Positions 42,206-54,200 of a stretch of 64,000 nt of DNA are shown here, in pieces. How positions within the stretch are numbered: the first letter of the stretch is position 1; each line of letters begins with the position of its first letter. The stretch is taken from the NCBI GenBank assembly GCA_949825045.1, contig OX463818.1:26986906-27050905 (forward strand). The letters run 5' to 3'. The notes below the pieces were generated by a model that was not told the origin of the DNA, did no database searches, and saw nothing but the letters and a program-made list of their open reading frames with translations. Origin of the DNA: Argyresthia goedartella. Taxonomy: Eukaryota; Arthropoda; Insecta; Lepidoptera; Argyresthiidae. Made by a program: the position numbers and the translations under genes.

Positions 42206-45200
42206 CTAGTGCCTCGCGTCGCGGCGATGTTCGCGCTCGCGCTCGCGCTCGGCAGGGTCGCGGCGCTCGCGGTACCTCTGCTCGTCGTAGTAGGCGGCAG
42301 CACGCGGCTTGCTGCTGCTGCTGCTGCTTGCCGGCGCGTCGCCAGCACCGCCCGCCTCCGCCGCGTCCGCTGCCGGGGACTTGTTGCGCGCCCTGAGGGG
42401 GAAGGAACATTACACATCTCTTTCTCTCTCGCCCATGTAGGCATGCTCTTGTTCCCTCCCGCGCGCCGCTACCCCCTCCAGCCCCCTCCAGCCCCCTCCA
42501 GAATGTATACCGGACGAAAGTGTTGTGTACCGTCGTCATCATGATCAGCCTGTCAGGGAACCCACAGCGGGCGAAGTGCGAGTTTTCAATAAAATTGACT
42601 TACGAAACGCCAGTTTTGTATAAAAAAGTCACGTGACCAGCGAGTCGCAAGCTCGTTAGTCACGTGACTTTGCTATACAGAATGGCGTTTTACGGCAACG
42701 TGATAGGAAAGTCAAATTTATTGATAACTCACACTTGCTTACTGGTGCGTATTAGGCCTCCTCACATTAAGCCATTCCACTACTGAGTTGAGCGAGGATC
42801 TATGTCGTCGGAACAACTGGCATGCGGTCTACCGACTAATGTTTGGCCTCCTCTTCATACCAAGATCGCCGAAAAACGTAAAAACACGTCTCTTGATAGT
42901 TGTGTCCACGTCTAACCAGATATTCAGAAGCTAACCCACAGCCGCGCAGCTATGGAGATTATGAATGATGTAATAAAAACCTTATTACATCATTCATAAT
43001 CTCCATAGCTGCGCGTGCGAAAAGGGAAGGCACGTGACAACGCAGCGCCATCGAAGGTGACGCTAACAAAATGAATAAATTTACCTCTCCTCCCGACTGT
43101 GTCCCCTGTTGTAGTGGTCGGCACGCTCGCGGTCCCGGGAGCGTGACCTTTCGCGCTCGCGGTCGCGGTAATCCCGGTAGTAGCTGCTGCTGGGACAAGC
43201 AAACGTAAACGTTTATAATCAGTCACATACACGTTAAGGTCTGTTCACTTAGATAGCGCCCTGGAGCTCCATTTTTGAATCACTCGCCTCGGAAGCGAGC
43301 GCTTTCCAAGCGATACGATTGGTGGAGCTTAGTTACGTCGAGTGATAAGAACCAATCGTTGCGCTTGGCGAGCGCTCGCCACGACGCGAGTGATCAAAAA
43401 TAGAGCTCCTGGCGATCGTGGCTTCCTTTGAGTGAGTGTCGCCATTCTTTAACAAGAGCCGGCAAGTGCCAAGGCGGCACGATGAAAGGCGGCGCTGTCT
43501 AAGTGAACAGACTATACAAACATGTTCTTCAAACTCATGTTCAACACTTGTTTATAGACAAAGTAAAGGATTTGACGTTTGTTTTGAGGTCAAACTGTGT
43601 TTAATATTTCTTGTAGTAACACAGTTACATTTCAAATAAACGTAATTAGTAGTTTATGTGACCGCTACATAATGGAGGGCATCAATACTCGAGAGAGGCG
43701 AGTTTCATAATAATATCACTCGAGAGTTTTAATGCCTAATTATGTACAATTACATACACTAGTTTATCTACACACATATCATAAGCTCTCTTTGATGTGT
43801 TCAGGATAGGGCATGCACCCGGGTATACCCGGTTCCTAACTACCCGGGTATACCCGGGTATACCAAGGTCTCGAAAGACCCGGTTCTGAAGAAGCATACC
43901 CGGTTCCCCCGGTTCTTGAAAAATACTAAAATTACTTAATTCCGCATTCAAATCAACCGCGGCTGAGCCATTAGCGCGTGATTTAAATTCGCATTGTCAC
44001 AAAAGCACGATAAGGCAACATCGCGCCGCCGGTCGCGCGAGATATACCTACTGCATGCACGCACCCGTACACTTCCCATGTCTGCAAACACTATTAGAGA
44101 GATGGTTTGCAGACATTGCGATGAAAAGAAGAAAGAGCAAAAAAAATAATAGAAAAGCTTTTGTCTGAAAAAGTAAAGTTCGCAATTTCATTCGACGAAT
44201 GGACTTCAAACAGAAACCGCAGATATTTAAGTTTAAATACACACTCACCATATCTGAGCGGACCCAACAAATTCAAAAATTTAGGACTCATAAGGGTTTA
44301 CGGATCATTACCAGCAGAAAAATGTATTGAACAGATCAATCAAAAACTCGAATGCTTCGGAATTTCCTTAGAAAGGGACGTTGTTGGAGAAACTACCGAT
44401 GGGTGTAGCATGATGGTAAAAATCGGTAAACAACTGAAATCCTTACACCAAAAATGCATTGCGCATGCAATTCAGCTGGCTATATCAGATGTCTTCTACA
44501 AAAACGCTGTTGCTATGGATGAACATCAAGTAGATGTTGAAGAACATATTGATGAGGATGATATGCCGTTAGCTGAACTAGCCCCGCTGTTACACCGAGA
44601 TGCTAGAAGTAGTGAAACTACTAACGATTATAATATTAGAGAGCATTCAGATTCAGAAGCAAGTGGCGATGATAATGATGACGGTGTTGAATTTGTACAA
44701 GAAACAAGGGGGCAAGTGTCGCATTTCAGGTATTTTGATTTACTAGACAAAGTCCGGAAAGTAGTCAAGATATTTAAAAAATCTCCGACAAAAAATGATG
44801 ATATTTTACAAAAACATGTTAATTCTAACTTCGGAAAAGAATATATTTTGATTCTGGATGCAAAGACAAGGTGGAGTAGCATCGCAGATATGCTACAACG
44901 TTTTCTCAAACTCAAAGTATGCATCACAAAAGCGCTACTTGATATAAATTCTGAGATTACCTTGAGCCAAGACGAATGGACAACTTTAAATGAGCTTCAC
45001 GAGATTTTGGACATAATGAAAACTATCGTTGAAAGTTTGTGTCGCCGGGATGCATCCTTGTTAACAGCTGATGTCGCAATAAAATATGCATTGAAAAAAA
45101 CTGAAAAGGATGAATACAGCTATAAGTAAGGAAATGGAAAATTCTTTAAAGAAAAGGTACTTGCAGCGACGACTTATAGAAGCAGCTACACTTCAATACT

Positions 45201-48200
45201 TAACGAACCCGGACCAATACTTTGCTGATTTTCTAAATGATGATTTGGCGGTATTTCCTTGGCCCTCTTGCGATAAAATGTGCAGGGGTATCGTTAATCT
45301 CGTACAGCCATTGTCAATGATCGAACAATGCGATATATGTGAGCAAGGTGAAGATGAGGTGGGAAATGCCGATGAATTCGATGTCATTCTTGTCCCAGAC
45401 CTGATTATGTCCAAAAAAGATGAGCTTGATATAGAGATGCAAAAAGCTACAGCCTTAAAAAATAAGACGAGACATCAAGACCGCGACGCCTACTTTACAA
45501 CAGTCAAAATAGAAATGGCATTGTTTGAAAACGGTGGAAGTCGTGGTAAAAACCTTTCACTAGCATATAACTATTTAAGAACCATACCACCAACCAGTGT
45601 AAAGCCTGAAAGAATTTTCTCCTCAGCGGGCTACATTTGCAATCGCTTGCGCAGCTCGTTAAGTGACAGGAGCCTAGATGTGATAAGTTACTTACGATCT
45701 CACTACCACGAAAAAAATATTTCCAATAAAGCTATTAATTAAAATAAAAACGAAAATATGGTGATTTGTTACTTTAGGTAATAAAAAAGAAATTATTTGT
45801 TGTGTTTTATCATGTTGCTGTTACTCATATGAATATAAAAAGATAATTTATGCTGTTTATTAAAAAGACTGATTAATGTTTAGTTAAAGCTTTTGTGTTC
45901 CTATAATATTCCTGTTATGTAATGAGAAAAATGACAGTTTGAAACTATAGTGTCCTAATAAATGTTGATTTGATATAATTTGCCAACTTTCTTATTTCAT
46001 ATCTCGTAATAACGTTATACACTTTCAGTTTCTGTGTGATATATTTGATATTACAGTTTTATGAGCCGGAACCGGGTGCACCCGGTGCACCCGGTTCTGA
46101 CGGCTCCCAGAACCGGGTCTTAAAAATCTGGAACCGTGACCGGTTCTGCATGCCCTAGTTCAGGAACCGCATGTTCGACCGGCATTGTGGCATTGATCAT
46201 TGCTCTGCAGTTGTTTAGCTTGTTCTGTAGTACCAACTTTACAGACAAACTAGGGGCGGCACATAGGCGGCGTTCGAAATTTGAAATTTCATAATTTGAC
46301 AAATTTTGGTACATTATGGTCATAATGATCAATATTCATAAGAGAAATGAGTTTTTACCAAGAAGTTTATCATTATGCTGGTCGTAACGTGTGGGTTTTG
46401 GACGCAGTAAAGAGGGTTTATGATACGTGTGTAGATAAACTACTATTATGTCCGCACTTACACATGGCCCTAATATATTAACGTCGGTGGATAGATGCAT
46501 ATAGTCAGTGCACGTCACGACCTACCCTAATGCGAAGCGTATGATCGCAGTCCTAAAGACACACGAAATATGCACGGTACAGTCAGCATCAAATATATGT
46601 GAGCAGGTTAGCTACTCAATAACATATACACATCTTAAAAAATCAGAAATATCTACACAGCCAACGTGTCAAAATTATGTCAACATCCAAGTTAACTCTA
46701 AGGAAGTTGACATAATTTTGACACTTTGGCTGTATAGATATTTATGATTTCTAAGATGTGTAGATCTTTTTGAGTAGCTAACCTGCTCACATATATCTGC
46801 TGCTGACTGTACAAATACAAATTTCACAAAGGTTTCGAATTCGCAACTGTACAATTGTCCCTTTCTTCCCCAGTGTCAGCAACAGACATTGCTTATGTCA
46901 CCAGACTGTTATAGTCTCACGTGAGTCGTGACGCATTCGATCGAGAGAGGTCTTGTTGGACGCGAGGCCCAACGTGCCACCAACGTCATAGATTCATGCG
47001 ACGTGCGTGAGTGAAGCGGTGACAGAGGTAGGTTTTATAACAATTATGGATACTGTGTTCACTGAGTAGTTGGCTCGTACACCGGAAGTAGTTGGGGAAT
47101 AGTTGTGGTAGTTAAAGATGAGCACCAAGTAAAGACGAGTAGTTTATTGTAGTATTCTGTCCTACTGTTAATTGGTGACTAAATAATACTATGTAAAATA
47201 AGGTACAACATAAAACTAAGAAATGCAACTAAGATATGAAAAGTAGGTAATCGACGCGCGCATGGAATATCTACGCGTTGATAGACTTATGTTTTAGATA
47301 GATTTATGTTTTTATTTGTCTGACATGATAATGGTGATGACTGATGGATGATTGATGATGCAAGTACTGAACAGTGATGCACATTTTAATGCTAATGGTT
47401 ATAGAGATTGGAGAAAAAACATTCCAAATTGAATGACTCCAAAATTTGGACTTAGACGACAGAAAATACTTAATCTATTAAATGCGTGTCGGACTCTCAC
47501 ACGAAGGGTTCCTTACCACCGACAAACTATATAAAAAGTACATGCCCGAACTAGGGTTCGAACAATCACCGCTACAGACAGCGGACCCGACGTTAAATCC
47601 AGCACAGCCGAAACGATTATAGATGGCGTGAAATTATTTATCGATTATATTTGATTGACGATGATTTGGTGATTCCCAGGGGCAGGGGATATTAAAACAA
47701 AACTAAGTCTCTTGTATGAGGACCCCCCCTTTAATTTATAAAATCTTGTGTAGTTAATTATATGTTACTATAGCAGCAACAGAAATACACATTCTGTGAA
47801 AATTTCCGACTTTCTACTTATTACGGTTCATCAGTAGAGCACTGTGACGTCAGACAGACTGACAGACAGACGGGCAGCGGAGGCTTAGCAATAGTCCCAT
47901 TTGACTTTTTTCGGGTACGGAATCCTAAAAACTAATCTACTCTGTAATATCGTGAATTTGTGTAGCCGACAGGATTCCTTTAGTATATGTAATGCTATCT
48001 AGAGATGGCCGCAATTATGAAGAATATAATACCTATATACCGTTAGGCTCACACTGAGAGGCTGTCTGCCTTTGACTGACTTGCGGAGCGAATCGGTCGC
48101 AAATACAATGTCGAGTGAGCGGCGAACTGTAGAAAATTACAATTAGCCGCGGAACACTGGCGAACTCTTGTGAAGTGAAACTGTGGAAGTATAGTGTATT

Positions 48201-51200
48201 GTCTAGTCACTGACCGGTCTGACATATAGCGGGAATTCGCGGTAAGAGGCTGCTAGATATTATTCCATTGCTAGGAGTAGTATGTTTGTTTGTGGTGTGG
48301 AGTTGTGAAGTGCTTGCTTTGCTCACCGGTCCCTGTCGTCGCGCTCGCGCTCGCGACTGCGCTCGCGGTAGCGGCTAGCACTGCGCTCGCGACGGCGAGG
48401 CGCGGCACTGCTGCGGTGATGTGCCCGCGCATCCCGCTCGCGCTCGCGACTGCGCGTGCGCTCGCGCCGCGTGCGTTCGCCGCTCGAGTACGACTTGGTC
48501 TCGACGCCGTGCAGCGTGTCTTGGAGCGACGAGATGAGAATCTTGCAGCGGTCGTCGTGCGCCACCTGTTCAAACGCTCCATGCATTATTCGCTGTACAT
48601 CGCTCGCTCGCTGCTCACGGGAGATTTACTCGGTCTCGGTAGTGTATGCGTATTTTACTGAAATATGTGTTCTTTTGTTTTAACATTATTTGCCATTCTC
48701 ACTTTGCACAGACCATACATAAAAGTGGACGCCACCCAATATGTATGCGCTGCTAACCAACCGTGTATTATTTGTATTTGTACCTTGCTCTGCTTAATGA
48801 GCGATATCGCGGTGACGAGCGATACAATGAGCTTAGACCACATGCCGTACCATGCTCTGCTTGAAGAGCGATAAAGCGGTGACGAGCGTCACAATGAGTA
48901 TAGAACACATGACATACCTTCTTGCTCTGCTTGATGAGCGATATGACGGTGACGAGCGTCACAATGAGTATAGAATACATGACGTACCTTGCTCTGCTTG
49001 ATGAGCGATATGACGGTGACGAGCGTCACAATGAATATAGAATACATGACGTACCTTGCTCTGCTTGATGAGCGATATGGCGGTGACGAGCGTCACAATG
49101 AGTATAGAACACATGACATACCTTCTTGCTCTGCTTGATGAGCGATATGACGGTGACGAGCGTCACAATGAGTATAGAATACATGACGTACCTTGCTCTG
49201 CTTGATGAGCGATATGGCGGTGACGAGCGTCACAATGAGTATAGAACACATGACATACCTTCTTGCTCTGCTTGATGACCGATATGACGGTGACGAGCGT
49301 CACAATGAGTATAGGACACATGACATACCTTCTTGCTCTGCTTGATGAGCGATTTTTTTCATAATTTCTTTATTGCACACAAATAATTATATTGACAAGA
49401 TATATATTAAAATTGTGTACAAAGGCGAGCTTATCTCTAACAAGAGATCTCTTCCAGCAAACCATGTCAGGATGAGATAGGTTAATCACAGAGCACGGGT
49501 AGACCGATGTGTACAACATACCTTAAATTAGAACTCAATAAACTACATACATAAAATATACATCCTAAATATAAATAAATATTAAATATATATACATATA
49601 TAAATTATAAATACATAAATACTACCTATATTTCTAAAGAGATAGGAAGTGCTTCTTCACACGACTTTTAAAGATATTGAGAGTAGAGCTATCCCTGATG
49701 GTGCAGGGGAGTGCATTCCACAACCGAATGGCCCGGAGTCTAAACCCGTGCTCGTAAGTTGCGGTGTTATGTTGTGGGGTCGTGAGTATAGAAACTGTGT
49801 GGGTCCTCCGAGGCCTGCTGGAAGAAACAAATTGAAAACGGTCTCGTAGGAAGGTTGGATAGCGTGGATTCCGCAAAATGTTGTAGAGGAGTTGGAGGAT
49901 GTGAGAATCCGATAAAGCGATATGACGGTGACGAGCGTCACAATGAGTATAGAACACATGACATACCTTCTTGCTCTGCTTGATGAGCGATATGACGGTG
50001 ACGAGCGACACAATGAGTATAAAATACATGACGTACCATGCTCTGCTTGAAAAGCGAAGTGGTGGTGACGAGCGTCACAATGAGTATAGAACACATGACA
50101 TACCTTCTTGCTCTGCTTGATGAGCGATATGACGGTGACGATCGTCACAATGAGTATAGAATACATGACGTACCTTGCTCTGCTTGATGAGCGATATGAC
50201 GGTGACGAGCGTCACAATGAGTATAGGATATATGACGTACCTTGCTCTGCTTGATGAGCGATATGACGGTGACGAGCGTCACAATGAGTATAGAATACAT
50301 GACGTACCTTGCTCTGCTTGATGAGCGATATGACGGTGACGAGCGTCACAATGAGTATAGAATACATGACGTACCTTGCTCTGCTTGATGAGCGATATGA
50401 CGGTGACGAGCGTCACAATGAGTATAGAATACATGACGTACCTTGCTCTGCTTGATGAGCGATATGACGGTGACGAGCGTCACAATGAGTATAGAGTACA
50501 TGACGTACCTTGCTCTGCTTGATGAGCGATATGGCGGTGACGAGCGTCTCGATTGCGGACGCGTACTCGCCGGCTGCCGCGTCGCTCACGGCACGCGCGA
50601 TCGCAGACGACGACACCGTCCTGTGCACCAACCACAATGTATCATTCAATATTGTCTAAACGCAACATTGCAAACCCCAGAAACTCAACCTGCCTTGAAG
50701 AGTACGCCTAAAAGGCCATTATTATAAAAACAAAGACGAGTGGTCAATAATAAAGTTGGCCAGATCCAATCGGTTTCAGTTAGCGGTTCAAAATGACGCT
50801 CCTACTAACCTTAACCTAACCTTAACCCTACATCTTGGAAGGAAATGCTAGAAAATAAATGATGGCAACATAAGTGGCATATTAGCGGACTACTACGTGA
50901 CCCAATTAACAAACAAAATATTTAATTTCAAAAAAACACAGAGTACTCTGTAAATGTTGCCAGCATTTATTTTCTAACATTTCCAGCCAAGGGATACCTT
51001 TCTATTACACCAGCCCCCGTAGTCAAGTTGCATTCGATAACTTATCACTCGCTACGACTCAATGGAAATGTATGTGATTTGACATTGCCATGCAAAGTAT
51101 CAGGGGACTAGGGAGGCTGGCTTCAGTTATTGCTCATTTTGAACAAGGGATGAGAAAGCATATAATATATTGTTTGTTTATCTGCGTCACCTGTTCCTTC

Positions 51201-54200
51201 CCATGACCTCCTCGAACTCGGCCTCGCTGATGGGCGGGTGCACCACGTGCGGCACGTGCGGCACGTGCGGCACGTGCGGCGCGAGCGCCACGTGCGGCAC
51301 GTGCGGCTGCGGACAAACAAACAGTTAAACCCGATCCCACATGACGACGCGCGAACTTCTAACACCACGCCAAAAGGGAGGTCTGTCAGTAACTAGAGAA
51401 TACTCCAGAGCGTAGAGATATCCTCGAACTTTATCAATTTCAAATATTAAGAATAAACTGTCTTTATGCTTTCCAAGTTCCCAAAACTTCCGATAAAAAC
51501 TTGTAAACGTTGGTTTGTATGAATTTTATTTGTAGAATTGACCTATTATGCAGGGGGGCTTTTGAGATATTGACAGACATAAATCAAGTAATCAAGGCCG
51601 GCAAGTGATAAATGACAAATCCTACTTACTTCAAATAACAACTAACCACACCTCATTCACAAGCGCCCGCAGCATGCCGAGCGCGGCGCGGGTATTGTCG
51701 TGTGAAAGTGGGGGACAGAGCTATTCGCTATATATATCTCTGTCCCTCACCCTCCCGTCCTACTGGCTACTGGCTACAGGCTACAGCCCACTGAGTGCAG
51801 TACAGTATACCTGATGCGGGTGTTGCTGCGGCGCGTGGTGGGCGGCGGGCGGCAGGTGCGGGTGCATGTGGGCGGGCGGGGCGGCGTGCGGGGGCGCGCG
51901 GGCGAGCTCGCCGCCCACAGGCGGGTAGCTCTGCGGAGAGACCACGCGTTCTTGAGATATGACAGGACGGCTCTTTGATCATCACAGTACTAGAGTGACA
52001 GTGACAGTAAGAAGAGGCAAATACTCTTTGCCTCTTCCATTTAAGAGAAGTTGACGATACAATCTCAACAATGAGTTGTATCTAAATGTAGCCTATTTAA
52101 TAATGTCCCTACCGAGGGGCAGAGGCGTTTACCCGGATACAAACAAGATTAAGCCATGCTCCACCAAGTTGGCTCAGTGCGGGTTGATAAAATAATTATC
52201 TCAATGGTACATGCGTCAGATTCAAACTTGCATTTCTGTGTGAGAAGCAAGCCTGAAACCCGTTAGACCACGGAGCCATTCGGACTTGTATCGCAGTGTA
52301 CAATTTAAATGTAATATTTAAATTCGAGTAAAAAATATGCAATGAGACAGAAATTTAATAAGGCTATCAAGTCCGTCCATTTCCGGGAGTATCCGGTAAG
52401 AATCGTCTAAAAAAAACGGGGGTAGCGTAAATTTCACATGGCTAACATCACATATTCCACTTCAACCCAACCTCATTCCGACTTCATGTCCCAATCGAGC
52501 AATTATTTAAGCAACTGGTTTTGATCTAGGGAAAATTTGGCATAGGACTGGGAAAATGAAATCAAGGTGGCAAAACATATAAGTATTATGTCGAATCACT
52601 ATCATACAATGTAGGCGATAGTTAGTGCTCTGTCCGAAAATAGTTGTTTCTACATAATGATGACATTGTCCCTGAGTTGTTTCGAAACTACTGCTTCGAC
52701 TGCTCTCTACTTGACTTACTCTATTTTTACACGTCCTCAGCTACAGAGACGCGTCGACGCGGCACACGAAAATGTGAAATCATGGAGTGGACTACATATA
52801 AGAGCAGTGATGGTGCTCAGTGCGGTACCTGCGGTGGGACCTGCTGCGGCGGGCGGCCGTAGGGCTGCGGCCGGGCGCCGGGCGGCGGGCCCTGCGCCGG
52901 GGGCGGTGCGCCGTGCGGGTGCCCGTACGGGGGGCCCGGACCTGCGGGGCGGACCGTGTCGTTAACTGGACAAGGATTGGACGACGGTACTGTCGTTGAG
53001 CCACCGAGAAGCGATCGGCACCTCATTAGGCGAAAACTTGGCTATGGAACTGATATGTTATTATCTATCTCTTACTACTGTACTGTGTACTAACTGAAAT
53101 ATAAGCTCTTTCGTGTAAGCCATTCCCTTGTTGCATAATCTACCACCCAACAAGCAGACTGAAAATTTCTAAATAGTACCTACAAGCACTTTTTTCGGCG
53201 GCTGCTGGTTGGCTTGCTTGGCTGGTTGGCTAGGTATAGTCTATGTACCTGGAGGTCCAGGCTGCGGCGCGTGCTGTGCGCCAGGCGGGGTCTGCGCGTG
53301 CGCGGGCGGCTGCTGGTTGAAGAACGCCGGGTTCACATGCGGGGCGGGTGCGCCCGGGCCTGCGCCAATAGAGACGAGGGGTCAGCGGAGATACGGAAAT
53401 CACTATTGGTACTATAACTATTTGGGGTCGGCTAGACGAGATGAAGGACGGTGGACCAAAGCAGTCACAGAGTGGTGGCCAGGGGGAGCGAGCCGAGCGA
53501 CCAGTGGGCAGACGAACTCGGCCGGCTCTATCATCAAGTCGACGGGATCTCGCTCGCTCGATGCGATTGGCGCAGAGCCGTCAGGATTGGCGCTTTAGTG
53601 CTCATGTGGACGGAACATGATGTCTGAATGCTCAAACTGCTGCTTGAGTAAAGTGAAACTCATACCATACTACATGTAATAAGCAGGGTTAGTTGGCCAT
53701 GCAGGAAATCATAGGAAGTAGTCGTGCAAAAATATAGTGTCACAAAGGCAAGTCGGAGTCTCGGTAGTAATTTCGGGAATGCCACCACTTTCCCGCTTCT
53801 CTTTCAATTTACTTTTAATGTAAGACAAATAACAGGAGCTGTCATGTCATCACATCATCATACCAGAGTATAGCTTGTCAAAGTCACTCTTCCTCCCTAT
53901 TAGATAAACTTTCTCATCACCACACCCAAAGCCCCCCGTGTTAGTCGCTCGTAAGTAAAGAAATATGAACAGTCCGTACCTGGGTAGCCGTTCATACCTG
54001 GATGCTGCGGCGGGGGGCCCCGCGGCGGGCCCTGCTGGTGCGGGCCCCCCATCTGGTGGTGCGGCGGCGGCATGCCCTGCCCGGGCGGCTGCGGGGAAGC
54101 GGGGATCTTAATGTTGTTAATATATAGAAGGCCGTAAGTTTGTTACATTGCACTCCATTATGTTTGTTGGTGACTTAATGTATTCGCACTAACACTGCTG

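Larger units (their letters stand above)
43762..46440. repeat. MITE with TTTATCTACACAC TIRs, copy 2, split by a hAT element
   Basis: Ends GTTTATCTACACAC and complement, with TA on both sides. Without the hAT (43807-46157) and one duplication copy it is about 320 bp and matches the copy at 40539-40847. Confidence 0.72.

Noticed and set aside
42080..42544. Long plus-strand frames opposite the last CPSF6 exon
   Set aside because: They are shadows of the Arg/Glu/Ser-rich minus-strand coding sequence.
49634..50029. 131-codon minus-strand frame joining ISLIKQSK to a LINE tail
   Set aside because: It is a chance fusion between one array unit and the inserted LINE 3' end.
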